Positions 1 to 12,565 are shown, numbered from the stretch's first letter. The stretch is 64,000 nucleotides of DNA from Leptodactylus fallax (GCA_947044405.1 CAMRHE010000168.1:2301001-2365000); one strand, 5' to 3'. The notes: generated by a model from the sequence alone, not told the origin. Program-made: numbers and translations.

Positions 1-1603
1 ATTAATTTTTAACTTGCACATCCCAATGTTAGTAAAATCTGTGAAACAGATATGGGGTCAAAATGTTCACTATACCCTTTGATAAATTCTGTCAGGGGTG
101 TAGTTTACAAAATGGGGTCACTTTTGGGGGGGTTTCCATTGTATTGGTACTCTAGGGGCTCTACAAATGAGACATGGCACCTGAAAACTATTCCAGCAAA
201 ATCTTCTTTTCAGACGCCCTGTGTCGCTCCTTGCCTTCTGTGCGCTGCCGTGTGCCCAAACATCAGTTTACACCCACATGTGGGGTATTTCTGTGCTCTG
301 GAGAAATTGCACAACAAACTGTGAGATGCATTTTCTCCTTTAACCCTTTGTGAATGTGAAAAAAAATGAAATGTCTAAATCAAATGTCCCTATTGCTTTA
401 ATTCCTGTGAAATGCAAATTTCCCAAATGCCATTTTGAATTATTTGAGGGGTGCAGTTTTGAAAATGGGGTGATTTATGGGGGGTTTCTAATATATAGGC
501 CTTCAGAACTGAAGTGGTCCCTAAAAATGAGTTTGGGAAATTTTCTTGTAAATCTGGAAAATCGCTGTTATACTTGTAAATCGCCATCTAACATCCAATA
601 TAAATTAAAGGATGATTAAAAGATGATGCCAATATAAAGCAGAGATTTGATGTATAATATTTATTAATGTGTTTGGGTGGTATGACTATCTGTCTGAAAA
701 GCAGAGTGTAACGTCTCTGCCTGTTCAGGTCTCTGTACCACCCTCCGCTCGCACGCTGTGGCGAAGGAGGCATGTTCAGTTTGGTTCTTTGCGTAGGTTT
801 CTTGTTGCTCAGTCTGAACACGGTCCTAGACAATGTAATGGATTTCCAGCCACATCCGTGTTCTGAGCATTTCTCTCTGGACCGCATATAGTTAATCTCA
901 GCCTTGCCTGTGTGATTGACAGCCTGTCTACCAATCCAGTCTGGGGCTTTCCCAGACTTTCTATAAACAGGTTGTCAACCCTCACATGGTTGCTGGTTAT
1001 TGCCTTTGCGTTCTGGCTAGTATTCCTTGCTGTCTTGTTACTGGTATTTGTATTCCTGACCCCTGGCCTTGACTTTTGACTATTCTCTTGGATTTTTGAT
1101 TTCGTACTGCATTGCTTCGTCTGTTACTGACCCCTTGGCTTGCTCACTCTGCTTCTGTGTTGTTTTGTCTTGTCCTGTTCTGTGTGTCACTTACTCAGTA
1201 TAGGGCTCGTCTTCAGGTTGTCCTTTTACCGTTTAGGGTAACTGAGGCAATAGGAAGGGATAGTGGCTGGGGTGAGATTAGGGCTCACCTGTCTCTGTGC
1301 TTCCTCCCAGTCCCCTGCATTAGTGTAGGGTATTGCTATGTCTGGCAAGACCCTAACACAGAGCATTTCCATCAAATTTCCTATTTTTTTTATAAATAAA
1401 AACAAAAATATTGATTAGTGTTTCCCCTAGCGTAGTGTGTTTCCCACTAACATGAAGTACAATGTGTCAGGAAAAAACAATCTCAAAATCGCTTGTGTAA
1501 GTTAGTGTCTAAAAGTTCTTGCCAAATAAAGTGACATATGTCAGTTTTAAAAAATGAGGCCTGGTCCTTAATGCACTTTTTGGCTGTGTCCTTAAGGGGT
1601 TAA
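1..1603 (+). repeat. TTAA-ended interspersed repeat, 3' part
   Basis: Non-coding repeat whose right end reads CCTTAAGGGGTTAA (to 1603), the same terminal motif as the complete element at 61135-62160. The stretch 60-330 is clearly related to 24860-26210 (shared phrases such as CTTGATAAATTCT, AAAATGGGGTCAC and TGTGCCCAAACAGCAG-like segments). It is split by a solo LTR at 707-1358. The left end lies outside the window. A TTAA-targeting DNA transposon family (Kolobok or piggyBac type) is an inference from the ends only. Short open frames inside it have no recognisable domain. Confidence 0.6.
707..1358 (+). mobile_element. Solo LTR with 5-bp target duplication
   Basis: A 652-bp unit that starts TGTAACG and ends CCTAACA, giving the TG...CA ends of a retroviral-type LTR. 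It is flanked on both sides by the perfect direct repeat CAGAG (702-706 and 1359-1363), the target duplication expected of a 5-bp integrase. No internal region or second LTR is present, so this is most simply a solo LTR left by LTR-LTR recombination. The strand follows from a TATA-like CTATAAA near 960 and is tentative. The parent family was not identified. Confidence 0.8.
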
Positions 1604-1609
1604 GCACGT

Positions 1610-1777
1610 TTAAAGTTTGCTCAACAACATTTAGACAGGCCTGTGATATACGGGGAGAATATACTGTAGATTAGCACTGCATATCATCCCAAAAACACCA
1701 TACCAATAGTGAAGTTTGGAGGTGGGAACATCATGGTGTGAGATTGTTTTTCAGCATACGGCACTGGCAAATTTCAT
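1610..1777 (+). pseudogene. Tc1-like transposase relic, left half (split by DIRS element)
   Basis: The + strand from about 1685 reads a conserved Tc1 transposase block with the core HPKNTIPIVKFGGGNIMV, then a stop codon (TGA where Tc1 proteins usually have Trp), then DCFSAYGTGKFHI. The frame resumes at 6884 beyond the DIRS element, so the DIRS element sits inside this older Tc1 copy. The 5' part of the gene and the left terminal repeat are not recognisable. The closest relative in this window is the relic at 37977-38336. Confidence 0.75.
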
Positions 1778-1780
1778 ATT

Positions 1781-1914
1781 CCCCTTACATCCAACAACAG
1801 CACAATATGGGGTATTCCTGCCCCTGTGTACTGGTAGGACAGGTGGAACTTTTAAGTAACCTTATTAAATTAAGCTGTATTCCCCTATAAGAGGTGAGAA
1901 AGATCTTCCCCCCC
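1781..1914 (+). repeat. DIRS left inverted terminal repeat
   Basis: It runs from CCCCTTACATCC through the segment CCTGCCCCTGTGTACTGG to the C-tract at about 1914. Its reverse complement matches 6718-6840 nearly base for base, including the phrase AAGCTGTATTCCCCT. The outermost 32 bases also pair with the first half of the internal complementary region (6568-6601). Confidence 0.9.
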
Positions 1915-2642
1915 ATGTGTTTTTTTTTTCTGTCCTGTGTATGGACAGGTGGGGGGAGGTATCTCTTACCTCCCTTTTTGGAAACTACTCACTTTCGAGG
2001 GTTTCTCTCACCTTATTCAGTCAGGCTCCTCTGCTTTAGAGTGGGCCACGTTTGCCCTACCATGCAATATCCGCTGCATATTGGGCGTCTTCGGTTTAAT
2101 TCCGTGGATAAACGGGTGTCTTTCCCCACGAAAATAGTTCCCTTTACCCCCGCTTTTCTTGTGGGGATTATCCTTCCCTTCGCTGCTAATTCTTTCCCCC
2201 TTTGGAAGCTCCGGAACTCCTGTAGCGGGTGCAGCCATCAGAACCTTTCTAGGTAAGTATGGTTCCGCCCAGCGCTTATTCCGTGATGCACCCGCGTCAC
2301 TTCCGATTTCATAAATTCAAAAATTGGGCAGGAAGGGAATCTAAAAATAATTTTTTTCTACAGATTATCATTTGTCTTAGAAGCTGTTGCTTCTCTACTG
2401 TGTTAATTATCTAAAAATCTCCCTGTCTTCTCATGTCTCATCTTACCTCCTTAACCCCTCCTCTTCCCTTCTTCCCTCTATTTAGTCCAGGTTTTCAGGT
2501 TCAACATTGACTTGTCCTTGGTCAAGTCCTACTGATTCTTCAGATTCCCTGAATTGGGTTTACTTAGAATTCAAAGAAACATGGTAAAAAAAAAAAAAAA
2601 AAAAAATTGCTCTGCATGTTTAAATTTTTTTCTTTCTTTTAG

Positions 2643-3862
2643 ATGTCTTCCTCTCCTTCTGAGGGTGAGGAAGTACCCAGAAGGAAGAGCTCCTCCAAGC
2701 GCAAGCATCTCACTTGCAAGGATTGTGATGCTCCCTTTCCCGTCGGGTATGAGTATCCCCGTTGTCGTCAATGCTACATTCCTCCTCCTGAGTAAAAGAA
2801 TATGTGGAAGACTCTATGAAAGAGATCAAAGATTCGATCTCTCAGATTGTCAAAAAACCACGCCTGGACACCCAGTCTCACTCCATGGATCCCTCTGAGT
2901 TGGATTTTCAGTTCCTGGACAAAGCTCATTCTTCTGAAGATGAGATTGAGGGGTTTTGCAGTCCCCTCTTTCCACTAGAGAAGATGCCAAAACTGCTTAA
3001 GTCCATCCGGTCAGGCGATCATGATGTTGACCCAGGAGAAGCCTCATGTTCCACGCATTGGGGGCCAAGGGCCTTCCAAGTGGACCCTACTCTGGAAAAA
3101 GCTATGGCCATAGAGTGGAAGCATCTGGACAAGCCCTTTTTCCTATCTAGAAGGTTCAGGACCCTATTTCCTATTTCCGAGATTCAGCAGGATTGCTGGG
3201 GCCCCCGGCCCAAGGTGGACATGGCTGTATCAAAACTGTCCCGCCGTACTGTGGTACCTGCAGATGATGGCTCTAATTTGCAAGATCTCATGGATCGTCG
3301 TACAGAATGTATGCGCAGAAGAGTCTACTCTGCTGCCTCAGCCCAAACCTCTGTAGGTATCGCTACTAATAAGGTGGCGAATAAGCTGCGAACTGACCTT
3401 GCCAAGCTTGAAAAGGACATCAATTCTGGAGTTTCCAGAGATAACCTCCTGTCTTTTTTGCATTACATCTCTCTAGCGGCCGACTTTCTCGCCGAGGCAT
3501 CTCTCCATCAAGTAAAGCTAGCCGCCAAGTCTATGGCTCTTTCTACGGCCGCTAGAAGGCCCCTTTGTCTGAAACCTTGGAGAGCGGACAACACGTCCAA
3601 ATATAACATTTGTTCCCGCCCCTTTGAGCCTGGCAGGCTCTTTGGTAAGGGGCTCGATGACATCATGGAGGGCTTAGCAGACAAGAGGGGGAAGTCTCTT
3701 CCCCAATCTTTCAGAGGTAAACCTAGACCTCCTGGTCGTGGCAGAGGTTTCCATTGTCAGTCCCAATCCAGACCTCAGTTTCAGAGGCGCTCAGGGTATC
3801 AGTCTAGAGGCTCTGGTCGCAGATTCCCCAGACGTGGGGAAAAGAGGAAGCCTGATTTTTGA
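2643..3862 (+). pseudogene. DIRS gag-like ORF1 (frameshifted)
   Basis: An ATG at 2643 opens a short frame with a Cys-rich block (CKDCDAP and CRQCY, a CX2C...CX2C arrangement) that stops at 2793. The frame starting near 2797 then continues as about 350 codons to 3862. It has an acidic N-terminal part, a central helical part and a basic C-terminal tail rich in Arg-Gly and Arg-Pro (PPGRGRGF, GSGRRFPRRG), a common form for nucleic-acid-binding DIRS ORF1 proteins. I read the two frames as one gene broken by a single-base indel near 2790. The protein presumably packages element RNA; this is inferred from position and composition. Confidence 0.7.
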
Positions 3863-3869
3863 CATTTTC

Positions 3870-5585
3870 TGTATTCCTCCCCCGGTGGAGTCTTTACCGG
3901 TTGGAGGTCACCTCTCTCATTTTCTCCCCATATGGCAAAAGTTCATCCAGGACCCTTGGGTCCTACAGGTTATACATTGGGATTACAGAATAGATTTTTG
4001 TCACCCTCCTCAGGAAAAGTTTGTAAAAGCCTGCTGCTCTCTGTCCGTCCCAAGAAAGTTGGTGCTAGAGACATCCATTCAGGAATATTTAAGCAAAGGT
4101 GCCTTGGAACCGGTTCCCCTCCTATAAGAGCTTTTTAAGGGTCTATTCTCTGGTCTTTCTGGTGCCAAAGCCATCAGGGGACTGGAGAATGATCATAGAT
4201 CTAAGATTCCTAAACCAGTTTATCTGAAAGAAACGGTTTCATATGGAGACCATAAAACTGGTAGTTGCCTTTCTTCAGCCCGGCGATTTCATCATAACCT
4301 TAGACCTGAAGGACGCTTATCTACATATTCCGGTGTATCCTCCTCACAGAAGATACCTGAGGATTGCAGTAAAGATGACCGGCCGGATTTGGCATTTTCA
4401 ATTCACGGCTTTACCCTTCGGCATCTCCTCAGCCCCTCATACCTTTACCAAGGTTGTGGCTCCTGTAGCCGTGGCTCTCAGACTCCAGGGTCTGTTTCTT
4501 GTGCCATATCTGGACAACTGGCTCATAAAGGTCCATTCGGAAGGAATTTTGCTCCGTCACCTACAGTTAAGCTTAGGATTTCTCCAGCGATTGGGCAGGA
4601 TCATAAATTGGGAGAAGTCGGATGTCAGGCCCACCAGACGGAAAAAGTTCCTAGGCTTTGTTCTAGACTCCGACCAGATGACCGTTTCCTTGCCTCTCCT
4701 GAGGAAGGAAAAAATTATCAGGGCAACCCGTCATCTATATCTATCCCAGCAGGTCTCCATCAGAACAGCAATGAAGGTTCTGAGTCTCATGTCAGCGTCT
4801 GCAGATGCAGTCCCTTGGGCCCTATGGTATATGCGCCCTCTCCAGAAAGAAATTCTGGAAGTTTGGAACCACAGCACGCTGGATCTAGACAAGAAGTTTC
4901 AACTCTCCTACAAAACTCGTCTTTCCCTCAGGTGGTGGTTCCATCTCAAAGACAGGATGTCCACGGTCCAGTCGGTCTGGACCCTGTTGACCACCGATGC
5001 ATCCCCTCTCCAGTTGGGGAGCGCATCTACTAGATATTCCCGAAAGGGGAACCTGGAATCTCATGGAGAAAATCAGGTCATCCAATTGGCAAGAACTCAG
5101 AGCGGTCCATCTGGCGCTCCTCCATTTCTCTCCCCTTCTTATCGGGAAGGCAGTAAAAGTTCGGTCAGACAACATGACAATAGTACTGTATCTAAACAAA
5201 CAAGGAGGCACCCGATCCCCATCTCTTCTTAGGGAAACCGACTGTATTTTTTTCTTGGGCAGAAGAAAATCTGACCCATCTGTCTGCCGTGCACATCAGA
5301 GGATCTCTGAACATACTAGCGGAGCGGTTGAGTTGGGGCCTCAAGGTGTCAGGGGAATGGTCCCTCAATCAGGAGATTTATTGTCAGATTACCCTGAAGT
5401 GGGGTCTTCTGGAGGTGGATCTCATGGCCGCCAGACTCATTGCCAAGGCGGAGAAGTTCTGTTCCCTATATCAAGAGGACAATCCTTTGGCAGTGGATGT
5501 CCTGTCCATCCCTTGGAGGTTCAGGCTGGCATACATCTTCCCTCCACTTTCCATGATACCATATACTCTATCCTGTTCTAGAGCC
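3870..5585 (+). pseudogene. DIRS reverse transcriptase / RNase H (broken)
   Basis: The N-terminal portion (3880-4127, GGHLSHFLPIWQKFIQDPW) lies in one frame. The RT core lies in another, with a stop at about 4228 just before METIKLVVAF (4243). RT motifs are clear: TLDLKDAYLHIPV, FTALPFGISSAP and VPYLDNWLI. The catalytic motif normally reads YLDD in this class; here its second Asp is Asn (AAC at 4516-4518), which should abolish polymerisation. An RNase H segment (LLTTDASP, then WQELRAVHLAL, VRSDNMTIVLYLN) crosses a frameshift near 5010 and another near 5285. The tail (VDLMAARLIAKAEKF, IPWRFRLAYIFPPL) is typical of the region between RNase H and recombinase in DIRS. This is a dead copy. Confidence 0.85.
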
Positions 5586-6490
5586 GCATCCACATCTAGG
5601 AGTTACCAGAGGATAAGTAACATCTTCAGAGTCTGGTGCTCCAATAATGACATTAGTAGCTCAGATCCTTGTACAGAGGCTTTCCTAAATTTTCTTCAGG
5701 ATAGTCTAGACAAGGGTCTTACTCCTGGGACTTTAAAGGTCCATGTGGCCGCCCTTTCCGCCTGTTTAAGCAGACATCTGTCTCAGGGACCTTTGATTTC
5801 AAGGTTCCTAAAAGGTGCGACAAGATTAAGACCCTCCATACATGCTCCCATTCCTCAGTGGGACCTCTCTATAGTCCTTTCGTGACTATGTGGACCTCCC
5901 TTTGAACCCCTTAAAGAGGTGGAGTTCAAATTCTTGGTTTATAAAACCACTTTTTTATTGGCCATTACCTCCGCCAAAAGAGTAGGTGAGTTACAGGCCC
6001 TATCAGCTGTAGAGCCATACATCTCCTCCTTTTTTTCTGACAGAGTCCAGTTGAGGTTTTTTTCCTGCTTTTACTCCCAAGGAGCCTTCCTGTTCCAACA
6101 TTAATCAGGTAATCTCCCTACCAGCCTTTTTTCCTTCCCCCTCTTCTGAGGAGGAAAAGAAACTGCACACTTTGGATCTTGTAAGATGCCTTCGTATCTA
6201 CTTACAGCGTACAGGTCCCCTTAGAAGCTCAGAAAACCTTCTGATAAACTACTGCAGTAGAAACAGGGGCTTGAAGGCATCAAAACCTTCCTTAGCCAGA
6301 TGGATAAGGGAGGCAATAAGAGTATCTTTTTCCTCTCAGCGGTTGTTCCCTCCCCCCCTGATTTTGTAAGAGCTCATTCAACTAGGTCCATCTCTTGGGC
6401 AGAAAGTCTCTGGACCAGATTTGTGCCACCGCTTCTTGGGGTTCCCAGTTAACCTTTGTGAAACACTACAGATTAGATATGCGTTGCTAA
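5585..6490 (+). pseudogene. DIRS tyrosine recombinase (broken)
   Basis: The core-binding N-terminal half (SYQRISNIFRVWC, GLTPGTLKVHVAALSA) ends at a stop near 5885. The catalytic domain continues in other frames. The first catalytic Arg box is TSAKRVGELQAL (about 5965-6005), the His-x-x-Arg box is AHSTRS (His codon 6375, Arg codon 6384), and the nucleophile Tyr lies in FVKHYRLDM (Tyr codon 6467-6469). All catalytic residues can still be seen, but they are spread over three frames, so no functional protein is made. The enzyme would insert the circular DNA copy without target duplication. Confidence 0.85.
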
Positions 6491-6567
6491 GAGGCCAATG
6501 CCTTTGGTCATTCAGTGTTGAGCGCTGTATGTCGAGGGGGCCCTGACTAGGGGTGTTTTCTCGCTAC

Positions 6568-6655
6568 ATCCCCATATTGTGCTGCTGTTGGACGTAAGGG
6601 GAATCGTTGATTATATGGATAATCTGTTTTCCCTTAGTCCGAACAGCAGCATAAG
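6568..6655 (+). repeat. DIRS internal complementary region
   Basis: The first half (CCCCATATTGTGCTGCTG to AAGGGG at 6601) is the complement of the element's left end at 1781-1815. The second half (GTTGATTATATGGATAATC to about 6650) is the complement of the right end at 6832-6880. In DIRS elements this segment templates completion of both termini and forms the circle junction. An AAT triplet (6602-6604) lies between the halves. Confidence 0.9.
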
Positions 6656-6717
6656 CTTTCCTTCCCTTGCCTAAGGTTAATTTTCGGTATAATTGTTTCT
6701 TCTTTATAACTGACACG

Positions 6718-6883
6718 GGGGGGGGGGAGGTCTCTCTCACCTCTTACAGGGGAATACAGCTTAATTTAATAAAGTTAATTAAAATTTCCACCTGTCCTAC
6801 CAGTACACAGGGGCAGGAATACCCCTATTTTGTGATGCTGTTTGGACTAAGGGAAAACAGATTATCCATATAATCAACAATAA
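6718..6883 (-). repeat. DIRS right inverted terminal repeat
   Basis: It begins in a G-run at about 6718 and includes CTCACCTCTTACAGGGG and CCTACCAGTACACAGGGG, the inverse of the left repeat. The outer 45 bases beyond the part shared with the left repeat pair with the second half of the internal complementary region. Confidence 0.88.
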
Positions 6884-7008
6884 TTGAAGGAAGGATGAAT
6901 AGACAAATGTACTGGAACATTCTTGATAAAAATCTGCTGCCAACTACCAGGATGATGAATGGATTAGCCAATCACCTGACCTGAAAATCTATCAAAGAAA
7001 TTAAAGCT
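6884..7008 (+). pseudogene. Tc1-like transposase relic, right half
   Basis: Directly after the DIRS end the + strand reads IEGRMNRQMYWNILDKNLLP, which continues the frame that ended in GTGKFHI at 1777. A deletion then joins it to WISQSPDL, the block just before the catalytic Glu in Tc1 proteins; the NPIE that should follow is lost. This confirms that both pieces are one Tc1 gene interrupted by the DIRS element. Confidence 0.75.
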
Positions 7009-7009
7009 C

Positions 7010-7278
7010 AGCCCCCCCCCACAGCATAGCGCCACCTTTTCTGGCCCCCACACAGTATAACACCCCATTTAAACACACTATAATGTACCATAGCAGCCCC
7101 TCCACACAGTATAATGTTCCATAGCGGCCCCTCCACACAATATAATGTCTCACAGCGGTCCCTCCACACAGTATAATGTCCCACAGCGGCCCCTCCACAC
7201 AGTATAATGTCCCACAGCGGCACCTCCACACAGTATAATGTCCCACAGCGGCCCCTCCACACAGTATTATGTCCCACA
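7010..7278 (-). repeat. 31-bp minisatellite
   Basis: About eight tandem units of 31 bp with the core CACACAGTATAATGTCCCAC and a GCGGCCCCT end. Read on the minus strand it is the same family as the array at 51640-52107 (GGGGCCACTATGGGGC and ATACTGTGTG phrases). The unit is not a multiple of three, so three repetitive frames appear on the minus strand; they are artefacts. It directly abuts a truncated Tc1 at 7279. Confidence 0.85.
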
Positions 7279-7634
7279 GCGCTTTAAACAGAACCCTGAG
7301 ACTATCACAGAGCAGGTGCATTTATACGGAGACTTGATTACACACAGGTGGATTTTATTTATCATCATCAGTCATTTAGGACAACATTGGATCATTCAGA
7401 GATCCTCACTGAACTTCTGGAGTGAGTTTGCTGCACTGAAAGTAAAGGGGCCGAATAATATTGCATGCCCTACTTTTCAGTTTTTTATTTTTTACAAAAG
7501 TTTAAAATAACGAATAGATTTCGTTCCACTTCACAATTGTGTCCCACTTAAAATGTAATATCTTTATGTTTGAAGCCTGAAATGTGGCAAAAGGTTGAAA
7601 AGTTGAAGGGGCCGAATACTTTCGCAAGGCACTG
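7279..7634 (-). mobile_element. Tc1-B fragment (5' end only)
   Basis: It matches the 5' terminal region of the Tc1-B copies at 16033 and 38883-40512, read on the minus strand. It contains the outer terminal repeat (GCCGAATACTTTCGCAAGG, ending CACTG at 7634 before TA) and the inner direct repeat near 7450. The copy is cut just upstream of where the transposase ATG would lie and fused to the minisatellite. Confidence 0.85.
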
Positions 7635-7651
7635 TACTGTGTATATATATA

Positions 7652-9178
<1,527 letters not shown>

Positions 9179-9180
9179 TA

Positions 9181-9633
9181 TATATATATTGTGGTTAATA
9201 TGCATTGACAGGGAATAGCTCTAGTGTAAGTTAGTCTGGAGGTATAAAGTGATATCATCAGCCTTATTGCCAATGAGAAGACATATAATTTAGAATTTTA
9301 TTCAGTCTTGTCCTCCAGTGTATGATCATTGTTTGCACTAGAGTATACTGACATCCAGAGGTAAGTTTTTGTTATTACATTAAGGTGATTCTTTTCTCCT
9401 CAAAGTTTATGTTGTTCCCTCCAAATTATACATACTGTATATGTAATATATTTTAATAACATTAGTATATTTTATATATTATAATATATTTTATCTGCTT
9501 CTAGTTAACATTCAGCAAAAACAATATATTTAGCATGACGTACAGTAAGTATGATGCCTTCTGATGGTTTTGTGCACCTTTATTGCAAAGACTGCCAACC
9601 CAAAGGATTTGCAGAGAACTTGTTTCTCATAGG
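9181..9633. other. Unassigned AT-rich sequence
   Basis: Between Tc1-A and the hAT-like element. It contains TA-rich tracts (9440-9500) and no open frame or repeat that I recognise. Confidence 0.5.
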
Positions 9634-9844
9634 CAGGGCCGGTTTTAGACAAAGTGGGGCCCTGGGCAAAATTAAAAGCGGGCCCCAAATGCTGATATGC
9701 AAACAACACCATCGTTTTCCAGTGGCAACCCCTATAATAACGCCTCCTTTCTGCCAACAAAGAAGTAATAACAAGCCCCATTTTACCACACACAATTCAA
9801 ATGAGCACCTTAGTACCGCCTAATAGATTTTTTCACCCAGTTAT

Positions 9845-10280
9845 TAGCTATTATAGCGCCTCCTTATAAATAATAGTCCCTGATTATAAATAATATCACA
9901 CCTTTATTAGTAATAGCGCCCTGTATCAGTAATATTCCCCCTTATCAGTAACAGTCACCCCGTAAAAATAATACTGCTTCCTTATTAATAATAGCCCTCT
10001 CATAAATAATAGTTACCCTTATAAATAATAGTCCCCATTATCACTAATAGCTCCCTTTATAAATAAGCCTACTTAACAATTACACCCCCCTTATAAATAG
10101 TTCCCCTCTTATAAATAATAGCTCCCCCTTATAATGGATGCCTTATATATAATAGTTCCCCCCTTATAAATAATAGCCTGTCATATACTGTAAATAATAG
10201 TTCCCCCTTATAATAGCCCCCTCATATTTAATTTTCCCAATTAGATATAGTAACCCACCCTTATATATAATAGTTCTCCG
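9845..10280. repeat. Degenerate TTATAAATAATAGTCCCC array
   Basis: Roughly 18-22 bp units around CCCCTTATAAATAATAGT, strongly diverged from each other. The same array, in the same position relative to a CAGGGCYGGTTTTAGACA end, recurs at 37660-38880. No coding potential. Confidence 0.75.
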
Positions 10281-10589
10281 TTATACAGTGTCGGACTGAA
10301 GGGCCTTAGGCCCACCAGAGGAACTTGTTCTGGGGCCCCACCCAACAGCTTCCTACTAATAACCTACACCACGGCTCCTTCACTGAAGTCTTACATATGT
10401 GCTGGCTATCTGGTGTTACTGAGTAAGTTCCCAGTATAGTCAGCCCCTATAGTACTGTGCAGGCCCCAATAACTCCATGGCCGGTTCATGCACAGTACTG
10501 TATGGGGAATGACATGACCATGGAGCACTACACGTATGTGCAAGATTATAGTGCAGACATAGCACAAGGGCTGCCAGCAGGAATTTTGA

Positions 10590-12565
10590 GCTTCCCCCTC
10601 CACAGTATAATGCTCCGCACGGTATATAATGCTCCCCAGTATAAAATGCTCCCCTGAGCCCTCCACAGTTTCCCCACATGGTATATAATTCTCCACAGTG
10701 GACCCACACAGTATAAAATGCTCCCCTGAACCCCCCATAGTGGCCACACATGGTATATAAGGCTCCACACAGTATACTACCTCTTAGGCAGGGTTCACAC
10801 TACCGTTGGATTCCGTTATGAAGGTGTCCGTTAACAAAAAAAAAACGGACACCTATCATAACAGACATTAACGGACACTAACTGATGTTAATGTGTCCCT
10901 TTTTTTTAACTGATCCAATTTTTTTTGTTTTTTGTTTCTGCTTTCTGAGCATGTGCAGAAAAAAACAGACATAAAATAACAGACAGTAACTGATGGCTAT
11001 CAGTTACAGTCCGTTATAAGTCCGTTACCCATAGACTTCAATGTTAAAAAAATAACGGACACTTGCTGTCCGTCAAGAATCCGTTTTTCCAAATGGACAA
11101 AAAAGTCCTGCATGTAGGATTTTTTGTCCGCGGAAAAAAACGGACTTCTGACAGATTGGGTGTAAACGGAAACAAACGGACACAATATAAAAACCCATTG
11201 AAAAGAATGGAAATTTTAATGGATTTCTGCTAGTGTCTGATGCTAAAATCTTGTAACGGACAATAGCAATGGACACTACTGACGGTCACCAACGGTAGTG
11301 TGAACGCCTCCTTAATGGCCCCAGACAGTACAATTTGCTCCCCAGCAGCCCCACACAATATAATATGCTCCATACAGTATAATATGCATCCCACAGTGCC
11401 CCCCCAGTATAATGTTCCACAGTGGCCTAACACAGTATAACATGCTCCACAATGGCCTCCACACATTATAATATACTGCCCAGAGGGGTTCCCCCAGTAT
11501 AATTCTCCACAGTGGTCCCCCACAGTATAATATGCTCCCCACAGTCCCCCCCAGTATAATGCTCTACAATGGCCCCACAGAGTATAATATGCTCCCGAGA
11601 AGCCCCACACAATATAATAAATTCCACAGTGTCCTCACACAGTATAACAGGCTCCCCACACTGCCCCTTCCCCCCAGTATAAAGCTCCACAGGGGCCCAT
11701 AGTATAATATGCTCCCAAGAGGGCCCCCGCTAGTATAATGCTCCACAGTGGCCCCCCCAGGATTTTTCTCCACAGTGGCCCCACACAATATATAATGCTC
11801 CCCAGAGTGTCCCCCCAGTATAATGCTCCACAGTAGGCCCCACGCAGTATAATATACTACCTGGAGGGCCCCCTAGTATAATGCTCCTTAGTTCCCCCTC
11901 GAATAATGCCCCATGGTGATGCCACGCAATATAATATGCTCTGCAGATGCCCCCCCCCCCAGAATAATGCACCACAGTGACCCCACAGAGTATAACATGC
12001 TCCAGAATGGCCTCCACACAGTATAATATACTGGCCAGAGAGGTTCCCCCAGTATAATGCTCCACAGTGGCCCAAAACAGTATAATATGCTCTCCAGAGG
12101 GCCCCCCACACTATAATGCTCCACAGTGGCCCCGCACAGTATAATATCCTCTCCAGAGTGGCCCCCCAGTATAATTCTCCAAAGTGTCCCCAGAGAATAT
12201 AATATGCTCTCCAGAGCACCCCCCAGTTAAATGCTCCACAGAGGCCCCACACAGTATAATATGCTATCCAGAGGGACCCCCCCAGTATAATGCTGCACAG
12301 TGGCCCCACAAAGCATAATATGCTATCTAAAGGGCCCCCTCCCCAGTATAATGCTCCACAGGGGCCCCACATAGTATAATATGCTATCCAGAGGGGGGGC
12401 CCCCAGTATAATGCTCCACAGGGTCCCTACACAGTATAATATGCTATCCAGAGGGCCCCCCCCAGTATAATGCTCCACAGTGGCCCTACAGAGTATAATA
12501 TGCTATCCAGAGGGACCCCCCCCAGAGAGACCCCCCAGTATAATGCTCCACAGTGGCCCTACAGA
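10590..12565 (-). repeat. Minisatellite, about 30-bp units (dimeric), split by a MITE
   Basis: Units of the form CACAGTATAATATGCTCC followed by AGTATAATGCTCCACAGTGG give a dimeric period near 60 bp. The minus-strand sense (ATACTGTG, GGGGCCACTGTGG) matches the 30-bp array at 52255-53365. Long minus-strand frames full of ILCGG, LWSI and HCGALY repeats are by-products of the tandem structure. The array is interrupted at 10787-11311. Confidence 0.85.
10787..11311. mobile_element. PIF/Harbinger-like MITE, 525 bp, TTA target duplication
   Basis: Flanked by TTA on both sides (10784-10786 and 11312-11314). The ends are GGCAGGGTTCACACTACCG and its near inverse CGGTAGTGTGAACGCCTCC. The interior is itself partly self-complementary (repeated CGGACAC/GTGTCCG blocks). 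There is no open frame of note. A 3-bp TTA duplication is the mark of the PIF/Harbinger superfamily; the assignment rests on that and on the absence of coding capacity. Confidence 0.72.

Larger units (their letters stand above)
1778..6883 (+). mobile_element. DIRS-like tyrosine-recombinase retrotransposon, degenerate full-length copy
   Basis: DIRS elements replicate through a circular intermediate and use a tyrosine recombinase in place of an integrase. This copy has inverted terminal repeats (1781-1914 against 6718-6882). It also has an internal complementary region (6568-6655) whose two halves match the outer left end and the outer right end. Between them lie gag-like, reverse transcriptase/RNase H and tyrosine recombinase reading frames in the usual order. 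All three carry stops or frameshifts, so this copy is not autonomous. No target-site duplication flanks it, as expected for this class. The exact ends are uncertain by about 3 bp because an ATT/AAT triplet is shared between ends and target. Confidence 0.9.

Noticed and set aside
52..619. Two plus-strand frames of about 90 codons at the window start
   Set aside because: They lie in a non-coding repeat that recurs at 24860-26210 without conserving the frame.
10285..10345. CAGTGTCGGACTGAAGGGCC as another nested hAT-type left end
   Set aside because: It looks like a transposon terminus, but I found no matching right end or duplication inside the window.
10406..12372. Minus-strand frames up to 171 codons rich in LWSIILGG-type repeats
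   Set aside because: Same reason: a by-product of the CACAGTATAATGCTCC array.
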